A DNA stretch of 58,942 bases from Planctomycetota bacterium (GCA_026692905.1 JAPLNL010000030.1:1-58942); one strand, 5' to 3'. Positions 25,700 to 35,188 are shown, counted from the stretch's first letter. The notes: generated by a model not told the origin, from the sequence alone. Translations and numbers: made by a program.

Positions 25700-26641
25700 C
25701 TAACGGCGTGGGCGCCGATTGTGTTTCGATTTCGAAAGCATGGCAACTATCACTATCACGAAGATTACCAAACCAAGCATGCAATTAAAGAAGGTGGCTA
25801 TGGCCGTTCGCAAAACCGAACTGACAGAGGTGGATTGTTTCGCGCTGGGAACCCCGGTTGAAACAGTGCTCGGCAGAGCCATTGGAACGGACGATTCGGT
25901 GGGGATAGCAAAGCCTACAATTGGGGAATTGTTCGGTTTTGATAAAGCGAACAACGCTTCCTTGGCTGTCTCGTCGTCAAAGGCTTGCAGAAGCGAGTAA
26001 TCTTCCTGAGCATCGCTAACGCTTGAATCGGTTTTTTCGGCGAAGACTTCTTGAACTGCCCTGGACAATGCGACTGGGTCATCGGCCCTGCGGTAAGTGT
26101 GCACGCGCGTAGCTAACGAGTGGTACTGTTTCATGTCGACGCCAATCGCATCGACCATAAGCCCACGGGACAAAACGTCCGGCAAATACTGTGCTAACAT
26201 TTTTGCATCATTGGCTTCGCCGTCGGTAACGATTAGTAGACGATAGGTTCCATAGATTTGCTGCTCGCGTTGCTTTAGGAGCGCATCGGCGGCTTCTCGC
26301 ATTCGTTCCCCTAGTGGTGTGGCGCCATCGGCCACGACCGACTCGACCCGACGGGTCGCCTGCGAAACAGAAAGATGTTCTAAGGGGATGGCCCAATGCT
26401 GTTTGGCTCGATCGCCATTGAGCAGCAATAGCCCGACTTTGGTCTCGGGTGAGAATTGTCGAAGTACAATCTTAATCGCGTTTTTTGCTGCTTCGATGCG
26501 CTTGATACCGCCGCTCATCTTTTCGTTCATCGACCCAGAGTCGTCTAGTACGATGACAACGCTGTCACTGGCAAAACTACTTGTTGCGAATGCAAATGCG
26601 ATCGCAAACAAGTAAAGCGGGTGTCGAGTTCGAAAGCTCAT
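25700..26641 (-). CDS. vWA-domain protein, secreted and C-terminally anchored
   Basis: 313 residues. The signal peptide (LYLFAIAFAFATSSFA) is followed directly by a von Willebrand A domain with a full metal-ion site: DDSGSM (residues 33-38), the Thr of GATPLGER and the Asp of VTDGEAND. A Ser/Pro-rich linker leads to one membrane segment near the C-terminus (CMLGLVIFVIVIVAML) and a basic tail. It lies 10 bases after the substrate-binding/OmpA gene on the same strand, so the two are very likely cotranscribed and may work together at the periplasmic face. Confidence 0.88.
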   Translation of the reverse strand: MSFRTRHPLYLFAIAFAFATSSFASDSVVIVLDDSGSMNEKMSGGIKRIEAAKNAIKIVLRQFSPETKVGLLLLNGDRAKQHWAIPLEHLSVSQATRRVESVVADGATPLGERMREAADALLKQREQQIYGTYRLLIVTDGEANDAKMLAQYLPDVLSRGLMVDAIGVDMKQYHSLATRVHTYRRADDPVALSRAVQEVFAEKTDSSVSDAQEDYSLLQAFDDETAKEALFALSKPNNSPIVGFAIPTESSVPMALPSTVSTGVPSAKQSTSVSSVLRTAIATFFNCMLGLVIFVIVIVAMLSKSKHNRRPRR

Positions 26642-26651
26642 AGGAATTGGC

Positions 26652-28556
26652 TTAGAAATTGAAGTCGGATGGAGTTAGCGATTCAGGGTTGACTTTGACG
26701 ATGCGGAATTCAACTCGCATGTTCTCTTTTGCCTCGTCAATGTTTTTCGGTTTTGGGATGATCGGTTCCATCACCCCAGCGCCGACGGGTACTATTTGGG
26801 ACAGGTCGATGTTGACTCCTTCCTTTTTGGCGTATTTTTGTAATTCGGCAAACACATTGTCTGCTCGCGACTTGGATAAATTCATCGCCGCTTGCATTGT
26901 CACGGTTGGATCTGGATTGCCGCCACCGAACGTCCCTAACTTGATCAGTTCAACAACCTCTTTGGTGCGAGTGAGGTCAAGCGGTTTACCGTTCATGAAG
27001 TATTTGAAGTTGCCATTCACGCCATTTTGTTGAATGATACCTTTTGAGATTCCGCTTTTGATGAGGTCCAAGAGAGTCTTGGTCGGATCGGAGTGGCCTC
27101 GAATGATCACACGCGCGTTACCGAATTTGCTTGCTTCTTTGAGGGCTCTCGCAAAATCCGAACCATAACGATCGGCCGAGAAGTCCTTTTGGTCCGGCTC
27201 AAACGAGATCGTGAAGCTGACGATGGTGTTGGTGTCGAGATTTTCGCCAAAGAACTGGTCTGTGGATTCCGCTTTGGACTTGTCGAACTTTTCCGATGTT
27301 TTGATGGCGGTAAGTTCGATTCCAGCCATCGACGCTATCGAGCTGTAGTCGCTCTGCTTTGTCACTTTCCCTCCGGCATCTTTGGTGTCCTCAAGGGTGA
27401 AGTTGTTCGGGTCGAACCCGTAGCGACCGTTGGCGTATCCCCAAGCTGTCGCGAGATCGAGTGCTTCGCCCATCTTTCCTTTGAATCCGCTGAGATTCCC
27501 TTTGTCTAAAAAGAAAGCAAGTTGGCCATTCAGTCCCACAAAGGAGCAGTCGAGCAGCAAACCGTGGGCATCCTCCTCAAGTGTAGGAATCGTTTCCTTG
27601 CCAAAGATGCGTTGAGACAAGCTTAAGATTTGGTCGTACTCTTTGGATATTTTTTTCGTTTCACTGAAATTGCGTCGCAAGACGACTAGCTTTTCTGTCG
27701 CTTTGAGTTGCCCCGCTACAAACTTTTTTACCCATTCCCTATTCGCATCATACCAATCGCGGCGGACGGCATACACGTCGGCGATGGAGCGGCTCATTTG
27801 GGCAGTGCTATTGATCACGTGAGCACCAGACACCGTACCCTCGGCACCGGTCCCCTCTTGGGCAAGCCCTGAACTTAATCCCATCATATCCGGAGTGATG
27901 ACGCAGCACGCGTCGATGGTAGGGTCTTTTCGAAATGCTTCAGCCGGTCCATCTGGACCTGTAATGTCTTTGGTCCAAACGATCGTAACATCGGATTTGA
28001 GGAGCCCAGCAGCACCGAGCGAATCGTAAAGCAACCCGACGTGGGGACCACCTTGTTGGCATGCAATCTTTTTTCCCTTGAGATCGTTCAGCTTGCGTAT
28101 GGCTTTTCTGGCGACAACATGGTCACCTGCGCTCCATGACAATTGCATGATAATGACCGGCTTGGTTCTCGCATCTTCACCGAGTACTTCGCTAGCAAGT
28201 CCTAGCATGTGCATGGTGCCTCGGAGGAACGGCGATTTGCCTTGCACATAGTTTCGTACTTGCCCGACGAAGTCATCGCCATTGACCAAGTTGATATCGA
28301 GTCCTGACTGCCGAAACATCGAGTCGGGCTGGGTTTTGAGGTCCCCATTTGCAAGAAACGTCGCCACATCCCCGCCCCAAAGAATGTAGGGAACTTCAAT
28401 GGGTCCACCCTTAACGACAGGCCCTGTCTTGATCGGGCCAAGGAGATCTGCGAATCGCTCTTGGGCTCGTAGCGGTGCTGAAAGGAAGAGATGCGTGAGC
28501 AATAGGAGCCCAAAGCGGGCGAAAAACAAACCGGTTCGAGAGCATCGTTGTGTCAT
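26652..28556 (-). CDS. Substrate-binding protein fused to an OmpA-like peptidoglycan-binding domain
   Basis: 634 residues. After a signal peptide (LFFARFGLLLLTHLFLSAPLR) residues about 30-400 resemble NitT/TauT-type periplasmic binding proteins (VPYILWGGDVATF, LKGKKIACQQGGPHVGLLYD, PTIDACCVITPDMMGL). Residues about 430-634 form an OmpA-like domain: VIIRGHSDP, NLSKSRADNVFAEL and MRVEFRIV, the motifs that hold peptidoglycan. A binding protein tied to the wall is unlike a normal ABC receptor, and no permease or ATPase gene adjoins. A vWA protein follows at 10 bases. Ligand unknown. Confidence 0.85.
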   Translation of the reverse strand: MTQRCSRTGLFFARFGLLLLTHLFLSAPLRAQERFADLLGPIKTGPVVKGGPIEVPYILWGGDVATFLANGDLKTQPDSMFRQSGLDINLVNGDDFVGQVRNYVQGKSPFLRGTMHMLGLASEVLGEDARTKPVIIMQLSWSAGDHVVARKAIRKLNDLKGKKIACQQGGPHVGLLYDSLGAAGLLKSDVTIVWTKDITGPDGPAEAFRKDPTIDACCVITPDMMGLSSGLAQEGTGAEGTVSGAHVINSTAQMSRSIADVYAVRRDWYDANREWVKKFVAGQLKATEKLVVLRRNFSETKKISKEYDQILSLSQRIFGKETIPTLEEDAHGLLLDCSFVGLNGQLAFFLDKGNLSGFKGKMGEALDLATAWGYANGRYGFDPNNFTLEDTKDAGGKVTKQSDYSSIASMAGIELTAIKTSEKFDKSKAESTDQFFGENLDTNTIVSFTISFEPDQKDFSADRYGSDFARALKEASKFGNARVIIRGHSDPTKTLLDLIKSGISKGIIQQNGVNGNFKYFMNGKPLDLTRTKEVVELIKLGTFGGGNPDPTVTMQAAMNLSKSRADNVFAELQKYAKKEGVNIDLSQIVPVGAGVMEPIIPKPKNIDEAKENMRVEFRIVKVNPESLTPSDFNF

Positions 28557-28707
28557 AGTGATTGATTAAGTAAAGCGAGGGTAAGCTCTGAAATTTGCGA
28601 TGTTCGCATCAAACCCATTCAACAGCCTACTGTCAACAACGGCTGAAAAACGGAACCAACCGGGCGCGAGTCCCCCCCGAAGGCGAACGGCGAGTTGCAG
28701 CACAGCT

Positions 28708-28766
28708 AGCATGACGCGCAAGCTAGTGCATTGGATAGTAGATTCATTAGCTTGCAAGTCGTGCTA
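28708..28766. repeat. Inverted pair of family C repeats, diverged
   Basis: AGCATGACGCGCAAGCTAGT at 28708 faces TCATTAGCTTGCAAGTCGTG CTA at 28744, allowing a hairpin with about a 15-base loop. Both arms differ from the consensus at one or two bases. It lies in the 289-base gap between the solute-binding/OmpA gene and the beta-helix gene; nothing else is recognised there. Confidence 0.85.
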
Positions 28767-28845
28767 AGGAGTTTCATGCTATCGTTCGCCTTAAAGGGGT
28801 TCGCAGTATAACCTCCCGCCCGCAAGATCGGGATGGCAATTGGCT

Positions 28846-30504
28846 CTAAGGCGATTCGACGCCGTCTTCGATTAAGCCTGGGTTTTCGCGAATCACAACC
28901 TCTTCGCAGCCAACCGGTTTTGAAATCGTTCGGATTGGCCCTGCGAATGTATTGTTCTCGACCCGCAACATGGTACCACCCTCGGCAAAGGTAATGGCAT
29001 GTGAAGCGTCGGGGCCGCTTATAAAGGTGTTCCCTCGAACGGTAACGTTTCCATACTTTCCACCTAGCTCATACGTCGTGAAGTAAAGTTCTGCATAGCG
29101 TTCATAGTCACCCGTCAAGAAACTCCGTCGGCCAAGTTTCGGATCATGCTGACACTTGGTTGTGTTGTTGACGAAAATGTTGTCAGACAGGATGAAGTTG
29201 GAAGGTTGGTTGATCCAAGAACCACGCCCACCACCTCGAAAGGTATTGCCTGTAATAACGACATCCTCAGACGATTTCTCAACACTGATGACACGCGAAC
29301 CGTTGGAACCGTCGACGGTGTTGCCTGAAACAACCGCGTTCTTACAGAATTCGGCAAGAAAGAAGGCTCCCATACGCGAGCCGGTGATTTGGTTCCCGTT
29401 GAACACAATTCCGTGACTCTTCTGAATATGCATCGTGTCGCCGAGTGCACTCAGGCGACAACCTCGCACGATCACGTTGTTGCAACCGACGAGATCGATC
29501 GCTCCTTTCCCTGGTCCGCTACCTTGAGGAGCATAGAGAGCAAGATTCGCATGGAATAAATTCGTAATCAATTTAGCGCTCGGCCCGGCACTGCCGGCAA
29601 AAGAAAGCGGGTTGCCGCCGGGCGAATCGGCGATTCGAATGTACTCGGGCTGGCTTTCCACGACAAAATATTGTCGTCCCCTGACGATATTCGAAGGGAG
29701 ATCGGCGCCGAAGAAACAGATAGCGTCGTAGCCTCGATCCGCGTCGGCTCCGCGTCGTGGCACCGAGAGCGGTAGCGGTTTGATATTTTCAAAGTACACA
29801 CGATCGTCGCCAGATTGCATCCTCAACTTGTCGCGAACGAGGTCGTTGCGAAAGTACTTGGCGGCCATCGCGCGTTCCGCTTCCGTGTATTCGTCGGGCC
29901 ACACCATGATTTGCCACAAAAAACCGTAATCCCACATGAATTTTCCGCTGCGTTGTAGCGTGCAGTTTTCGATCGTCACGTTTTTTGCGAAAGTCTCGAT
30001 GTCTCGGTCACTACCCGCCTTCGCAACCCCCAAGACGGTGATGACAGCACCCGCTAGTCCGTTGCTGGTAACATCTCGGAACGTCAAGTTCTCGGTCGTC
30101 CCTCCCGGTGTGGTTGCAATGACAATCGCTCGCGTATTGGCATTGGGGGGCCAGGAGTTTTTCGCTTGATTCGGGTCGAATACGTGACCTTCAAAATGAC
30201 CTCCATGCCACGTCAAGTCACGAACGTTCTCGCCCGAGAACAATACCACTCGCGATTGATCACCCAGAGACTCAAGGAAATGAAATCTGGCACCGTAGGC
30301 GCTGACGGTCAAGTTTGCGTGAAGAGCAATGGGTTCGCGTCCGTCCAAATGATAATCACCGGGCGGGATCGTCACGACCGAACTCTTTTGTTGAGCTTCT
30401 GCAAAGAGATTTCGTATGCGATCAAAATCAGACGAAAAAACCGTTGAAGACGCTACACTTAAAAAGCCAACACTCCACGCCAGAATTAGGAATCGCTGCA
30501 ACAT
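28846..30504 (-). CDS. Secreted right-handed beta-helix protein (pectate-lyase-like fold)
   Basis: 552 residues from the ATG at 30504, with GGGAG upstream; a start nine codons earlier is also possible. A signal peptide (MLQRFLILAWSVGFLSVASS) leads to repeated beta-helix rungs: NVTIENCTLQRSG, NNVIVRGCRLSALGD, NAVVSGNTVDGSN, DVVITGNTFRGGG, NVTVRGNTF. Such folds are common in polysaccharide lyases and hydrolases, but no lyase catalytic signature is clear. A role in breaking down algal polysaccharides is possible by analogy with other planctomycetes. Confidence 0.85.
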   Translation of the reverse strand: MLQRFLILAWSVGFLSVASSTVFSSDFDRIRNLFAEAQQKSSVVTIPPGDYHLDGREPIALHANLTVSAYGARFHFLESLGDQSRVVLFSGENVRDLTWHGGHFEGHVFDPNQAKNSWPPNANTRAIVIATTPGGTTENLTFRDVTSNGLAGAVITVLGVAKAGSDRDIETFAKNVTIENCTLQRSGKFMWDYGFLWQIMVWPDEYTEAERAMAAKYFRNDLVRDKLRMQSGDDRVYFENIKPLPLSVPRRGADADRGYDAICFFGADLPSNIVRGRQYFVVESQPEYIRIADSPGGNPLSFAGSAGPSAKLITNLFHANLALYAPQGSGPGKGAIDLVGCNNVIVRGCRLSALGDTMHIQKSHGIVFNGNQITGSRMGAFFLAEFCKNAVVSGNTVDGSNGSRVISVEKSSEDVVITGNTFRGGGRGSWINQPSNFILSDNIFVNNTTKCQHDPKLGRRSFLTGDYERYAELYFTTYELGGKYGNVTVRGNTFISGPDASHAITFAEGGTMLRVENNTFAGPIRTISKPVGCEEVVIRENPGLIEDGVESP

Positions 30505-30628
30505 ACCCCGCTCCCTATCATTGATGATCATTCTTGCCGTATATGCATATTGCGATAGTCAGGCCAATTGTAATCGAACCGTTACAAAGCCCCAAGCATC
30601 CTAGCTCAAGTTACCAGCATTTGTCGCG

Positions 30629-31475
30629 ATGCGATTTGGACCGTCACAGCCAAAAGGCCTGGTGCTATCTCCGCATCGAATGGCGGCGGTCGGCAAGACG
30701 GGGCGTTTTACATTGCGTGCCGCCCCCGGCGAGAATTTCCCGTACATTGTCAACACGCGAGGCGTGCGGATGGCATCGGATACGCTTCAGCAACCACCGG
30801 TCGTCGTTCGCGAAGGCAAAACGACGACATACAATCTGTTGATCACGCCCGAAGTCCCCACCGGAGATAAACTCGCAGCGGCGCGCAAGCTCGTGGAGAC
30901 GCTGCCTACCAAAACTTCCGAACGCACTGCCCAGATCTTACTCGAATTCCGCAAACTCAATCATACAGTCGATGAGTGCGAAACTTGGTGCATGCTGATG
31001 CGTGAGCTTGTGGCAATCGGAAGCGACGCGATCCCGCAGTTGTCTGCCGAACTAGACCAAACAACAGAGGGCCCAATGCTGAGACGACTGGCATTTGCGC
31101 TACGAGCGATAGGAGATGCCCGAGCCGTTCCAGCGCTCATTCGAGCTATTCCAAAAACGTTGCAGCCCAGCAGCAGCGACTATGGGCTAGCGATTGACGA
31201 CAATGAGCTGTTGTCGTTCATGCAGAAATGGGATCTGAATGAGAAGAATCGAAGCAGAGGCTTTGCGGCTATCGCCCCAACTGGCCGAACGAGATGTTCC
31301 AGAAGCCAATGCGGCATTTATCTTCATAACGCGCGAAGGGAATATGGGGATGATCGAAGTCACAGATCGCATTACGCGCACCGCCGACATGACCGGTCAA
31401 GCGGCGGGCATGTCGACTGGTGGCATTGGGTTTCATAAGGGCGTCCAGTTCAATCTCTCGCAGATCATTCCTTAG
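30629..31475 (+). pseudogene. Remnant of a larger HEAT-containing protein, truncated and frameshifted
   Basis: The first frame has a beta-sandwich-like GKTGRFTLRAAPGENFPYIV and VVVREGKTTTYNLLITPEV, then HEAT-type helices (LMRELVAIGSDAIPQLSAEL, MLRRLAFALRAIGDARAVPA, LIRAIPKTLQP). Near 31240 the frame degenerates, and a second frame resumes (PEANAAFIFITREGNMGMIEV to HKGVQFNLSQIIP) to a stop at 31475. There is no signal peptide or proper start, so the 5' part is also lost. The segments look like pieces of a large planctomycete protein with carboxypeptidase-regulatory-like and HEAT regions; the exact parent is not identified. Confidence 0.65.
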
Positions 31476-31539
31476 GCGAGCGGCGGGTAGCTGAATTCGT
31501 AAGAATTCAAAACCAATTGCATACTTACGAATCCTGCTA

Positions 31540-31600
31540 GGGAGGGTGAGGCTCCTGCCGAACCGTTACGTCCCCAGCTCGGCAGGAGCCTCGCTCTCCC
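31540..31600. repeat. Family A central hairpin, copy 4
   Basis: GGGAGGGTGAGGCTCCTGCC and the inverse GGCAGGAGCCTCGCTCTCCC enclose GAACCGTTACGTCCCCAGCTC. Outer arms are absent, as in the copies at 16969 and 41248. It sits between a pseudogene and the 3' end of the cytochrome gene. Confidence 0.85.
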
Positions 31601-31683
31601 GAAGGTTTTGAGTGACATTACATTGCACTTCTTTTCGCCGAACGAGCCAAGCGAAATTGCCCAAAGTAGACACCGGAAAAAAT

Positions 31684-32628
31684 CTATTTTGCAGTAGATG
31701 TAGGCTCAGTTGTTTGCTTGTCTGGAAACAGCTCTTGATAGTATTTGAGGTAGTGATCTTCGCCATAGGTTAATTCACCCCCTTGATAACCCGTGATGGA
31801 CACGGAACCCATCAACACAACACTTGCCATGAACCAGAGGAACCGCTTTTTGAGATCACCCGTGTAACGGGCTTTCATCGCAAGGGGAATGATCAGCATC
31901 GAAAACGTGGCGACGAAAATCCCGGTCCAGCGATGGCGATCAATCCCGTTCACAAGATCAATGCGAAAGCCAGCTCCATACCCCTCGTGAGCAGAGTATG
32001 CCCAACCGGTCACACAAGCGGCGATGGCACCGAATGCGCCAATCCACAAGCAGTGAAAAGCCGCGGGCTCGAAGGAATTTCGGTTGAAGAAGGACAGGAA
32101 CACAAATAGGGCGGAAACCGAAAGTAGTGCGATAGGCAAGTGCACAGCAGCAGGATGGAATAGCCCCTGAAAAGCCCATAGCTTCTCGGTCGTTGTGGTC
32201 GCAGTGGTCGCAGTGGACGATGCAGGCAGTGCGTTCTCTATTGCAATAGAATTTCCGTCAGCACGCCACTCCCCTTCGGCGCCTTCGTTGATCCACGTTC
32301 GGACGAACAGCAAATCCGTCTGCGACAGTCCGCCTGGATGGGGTGCCTGAGCTGGAGGCATCAACATGTCTTGATCCTTCGTTACCAAATAATCGGTCCA
32401 TAGCGAACTCGAATCTGCCGACCCAGGCTGAATGTATTCCAGTAGGCTTTTCTTGGTATCGACCCGAAAATCATTCTTAGCCTCGACAGGTCCATGACAC
32501 TTCAGGCAGTTTTTTTGCAAAATAGGCTGAATGTCCCGTTCGAAAACGAGGAACTTGGCATCTTGCGACAATGACTGTGAAGTCATGGCAATGAAGATCA
32601 TCAACGCGGTGGCGAATCGATTTTGCAT
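31684..32628 (-). CDS. Membrane c-type cytochrome, PSC1 domain plus DUF2231-like membrane domain
   Basis: 314 residues. A signal peptide (FATALMIFIAMTSQSLS) precedes a planctomycete-type cytochrome c region with heme site CLKCHG and the usual DFRVDTKKSLLEY, PGSADSSSLW, MPP and LTQ-like motifs. From about residue 150 four hydrophobic segments follow (PAAVHLPIALLSVSALFVFL, CLWIGAFGAIAACVTGWAYS, WTGIFVATFSMLIIPLAM, FLWFMASVVLMGSV). It probably carries electrons at the outer face of the cytoplasmic membrane. Partner unknown; it stands alone. Confidence 0.9.
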   Translation of the reverse strand: MQNRFATALMIFIAMTSQSLSQDAKFLVFERDIQPILQKNCLKCHGPVEAKNDFRVDTKKSLLEYIQPGSADSSSLWTDYLVTKDQDMLMPPAQAPHPGGLSQTDLLFVRTWINEGAEGEWRADGNSIAIENALPASSTATTATTTTEKLWAFQGLFHPAAVHLPIALLSVSALFVFLSFFNRNSFEPAAFHCLWIGAFGAIAACVTGWAYSAHEGYGAGFRIDLVNGIDRHRWTGIFVATFSMLIIPLAMKARYTGDLKKRFLWFMASVVLMGSVSITGYQGGELTYGEDHYLKYYQELFPDKQTTEPTSTAK

Positions 32629-33066
32629 AAGTCAACCAGGTGGTGGGATTTCGCAACGCCTATGCGACGCGATGTTTACCAAGGTGGGTGGGAATCAGCT
32701 GCGAGTCTTGTGGTAGCAAACGGCTGCAAGGCGGAAACGGCCGTCGGCAAAAGGGAGGCAGGGAGGGGTGTTTTACGGATGATTTTGTCTGGATGAAACC
32801 TCGACCAATTATAGCCATCGCAGCGAATGGTGGATAGCAATATCCCGATCAATAATGTGTTCTGACTCTTTGGATGCGATGGTTTGCAACGAATTGACTC
32901 ACACTGAGTCGCGACAGCTCATTGCCAAGCGCGTGTTCAATTTGGTTGCATCCGGCAGATGCGACCCACCTTTAATTTTAGCCAGTAAGCAAACTTCGCG
33001 AAGGTTACGATACAATACGTTGAAAATACATTTTTGTCTGCATCTTCACTTACTTTGAGTGGTTTG
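32629..33066. other. Intergenic region between divergent genes
   Basis: 438 bases. It must hold the promoters of the cytochrome gene and of rarA. TACAAT within GATACAATACG (about 33008-33018) could be a -10 box for rarA, but no good -35 partner is seen. No member of the repeat families and no gene remnant was recognised; a 67-codon frame inside has no support. Confidence 0.5.
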
Positions 33067-34380
33067 ATGGATTTGTTTGGACACGCCGAAAAAGTAAATC
33101 GCGAGAAATCGCTGCCGCTTGCGGCGAGGATGCGTCCCAAAAAACTCTCGGAGTTTGTGGGGCAGTCTCATTTTCTCGCTCCTGGCAAACTTCTCAACCG
33201 GTTGATCCAGGCCAAGCGTGTTCAATCGGTTATTTTTTATGGGCCACCAGGAACGGGCAAGACGACGCTTGCTCATCTGCTCGCAATCGAAACCGGCGGC
33301 CAGTTCCGGCAAATCAATGCCGTTACCAGTGGGATCAAAGAGTTGCGAGAAGCGTTGCAGTGGGCCAAAGACGAAGTCTTAACGGGTGGCGCCCGCCCAA
33401 TTCTCTTTGTCGACGAGATCCACCGATTCAACAGGGCGCAACAGGATGCGTTGCTCCCCGATGTTGAGGAGGGAATCATTGCATTGGTTGGTGCGACGAC
33501 GAGCAACCCATTCTTCTCCGTCAATGGAGCCTTGCTCAGTCGTTCGCAACTCTTCGAGCTCAAGCCGCTGACCGAAGCGGAGCTTGTGGGGCTTCTCGAA
33601 AGAGCGATTGCAGATCGCTCGCGAGGCATGGGGATGTACAATATACAAGCCGAGCCGGCAGCGTTGACGGCATGCGCAACGATGGCTGAGGGGGATGCGC
33701 GCCGTGCCTTAGGAGCACTCGAGTTGGCAGTATTATCCTCGAGTACTTCGCCGGTGATTCTAGATGTTGCACTCGTGCGCGAGAGCATGCAAAAAAAGGT
33801 ACTGCAATTTGATGCTAGCGGCGAGCAGCATTACGACATGGCTAGTGCCTTGATCAAAAGCATTCGAGGCTCTGATGTGGACGCTGCCTTGTATTGGTTG
33901 TCGCGCGCCATCGAAAGTGGCGAGGAAATTCGATTTCTCTGTCGAAGACTGGTGATCCTCGCTAGTGAGGATGTCGGCAACGCGGATCCGCAGGCGTTGC
34001 CTCTCGCGGTTGCTGGCATGCAAGCGTGTGAGTTCGTGGGCCTGCCTGAGTGCCAACTGACCCTATCTCAAGTCGTGATTTACCTTGCGCTCGCCCCCAA
34101 AAGCAATTCGGCAACAACGGCGATTGGAGCGGCACAGCACGATGTTCGAGAGGGAACCGTGATTCCGGTACCGCGACATCTTCGGGACGGCCACTATGCT
34201 GGTTCTAAGCAATTTGGGCACGGCCAAGGGTACGAGTACTCGCACGATGCCCCTGGTGGCATCGCGGCCCAAGATTACTTGGGGGTTGATCGAGAATACT
34301 ACCAACCTACCGATCGCGGTTTTGAATTGGAGTTGGCCAAGCGATGGGTCGAAATCCGCAAGCGATTGAAGAATCGTTAA
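33067..34380 (+). CDS. rarA: Replication-associated recombination protein A, AAA+ ATPase
   Basis: 437 residues; acts at stalled replication forks with SSB and RecA. It begins MDLFGHAEKVNREKSLPLAA RMRPKKL and has Walker A GPPGTGKTT, Walker B LFVDEIHRFN, sensor GATTSNPFF, and the conserved C-terminal VREGTVIPVPRHLRDGHYAG and GQGYEYSHD segments of the MgsA/RarA/WRNIP1 family. The ATG at 33067 is preferred over a codon 11 positions earlier, because the family starts there. Length is normal. Confidence 0.95.
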   Translation: MDLFGHAEKVNREKSLPLAARMRPKKLSEFVGQSHFLAPGKLLNRLIQAKRVQSVIFYGPPGTGKTTLAHLLAIETGGQFRQINAVTSGIKELREALQWAKDEVLTGGARPILFVDEIHRFNRAQQDALLPDVEEGIIALVGATTSNPFFSVNGALLSRSQLFELKPLTEAELVGLLERAIADRSRGMGMYNIQAEPAALTACATMAEGDARRALGALELAVLSSSTSPVILDVALVRESMQKKVLQFDASGEQHYDMASALIKSIRGSDVDAALYWLSRAIESGEEIRFLCRRLVILASEDVGNADPQALPLAVAGMQACEFVGLPECQLTLSQVVIYLALAPKSNSATTAIGAAQHDVREGTVIPVPRHLRDGHYAGSKQFGHGQGYEYSHDAPGGIAAQDYLGVDREYYQPTDRGFELELAKRWVEIRKRLKNR

Positions 34381-34519
34381 AACCCGAAAAGCCTAACTCG
34401 CTCGACCTGGTACTGGTGCACAAACAGCCTCATGGCACGACCTAAAGCGGAATTCAAAACTAGGCTTCGACCAGTAGCACTTCCCATCTGCTCGTCATCT
34501 TGATCTTGCTCGTTTCGCC

Positions 34520-34849
34520 ATGTCGGTTTGCCCCAAACTCTTTTCTGGTTTTCAATGCGGCCGCATTCGCATTGCTTGCACCCTAGCCGCGATTTTGGTC
34601 TGCGCTGGATTAGCGAGGCATGTCTATCAGGTCTACCAATGGAATTCGGATCAAGCGAACATAGCAATTCTCAACCAAAAGGTTTTGCGTTACCAGCGCG
34701 AGGTTGGAGCCCTTCCCGACTTGAACCTAGTCTGCCTGTACGACAAAGGCTTGTCCAAGCAACGATTACATCGCACTCCCTTTGGCGGCTATTACAGGTT
34801 CGATCCAAGTCAACTGGTGGTTTACAACCCGACCGTGAGCGGTCGGTAG
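34520..34849 (+). CDS. Small membrane-anchored protein, pseudopilin-like C-terminus
   Basis: 109 residues. One membrane segment (RIACTLAAILVCAGLARHVY) is followed by a soluble tail: QVLRYQREVGALPDLNLVCL-like residues, then HRTPFGGYYRFDPSQLVVYN PTVSG. 'LPD-L-x-L-x-GL-x-PFGGxYxFDP' recalls the end of type II secretion pseudopilins, but there is no prepilin cleavage site. It may pair with other secretion parts elsewhere. Another frame overlaps it, so this call is moderate. Confidence 0.5.
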   Translation: MSVCPKLFSGFQCGRIRIACTLAAILVCAGLARHVYQVYQWNSDQANIAILNQKVLRYQREVGALPDLNLVCLYDKGLSKQRLHRTPFGGYYRFDPSQLVVYNPTVSGR

Positions 34850-34943
34850 GCCACTGATGGAGCGTGTATCTATTCAGAGCCAATACCCAATGGGACGAGG
34901 ATGCCGTCTGACTCTTTTTTGTGGAATTACCTGCAATTTCAAT

Positions 34944-35127
34944 GGGAGGGCGAGGCCACCGCTGTAAACATGTCTCCAACGAGTTTACCTAAGCAATTCA
35001 TTGCTCGGGAGGGTGAGGCTCCTGCCGAACCTTTGCACCGTTGGCTCGGCAGGAGCCTCGCCCTCTCTAAGGTTTTCAATGAAATTGACTTTGCAAAGAT
35101 GTTTACAGGGGTGGCCTCACCCTCCCA
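34944..35127. mobile_element. Complete family A element with terminal inverted repeats, copy 5
   Basis: A 184-bp element. The left end GGGAGGGCGAGGCCACCGCT GTAAACAT (34944-34971) and the right end (the inverse, ATGTTTACAGGGGTGGCCTC ACCCTCCC, 35100-35127) match over 28 bases with two mismatches. Inside, a second inverted pair forms the central hairpin GGGAGGGTGAGGCTCCTGCC ... GGCAGGAGCCTCGCCCTCTC. No frame in it is a gene. It is the reference copy for the seven family A loci in this window. Confidence 0.88.
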
Positions 35128-35188
35128 ATTTTCCCGATGCGTTTTGTTGGGCTCAAAGTGAGACGGAAAGTGCACTGCTCATTTGCTC

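Noticed and set aside
32855-33058. A 67-codon frame upstream of rarA
   Set aside because: No ribosome site, no recognisable domain, and it overlaps the likely rarA promoter.
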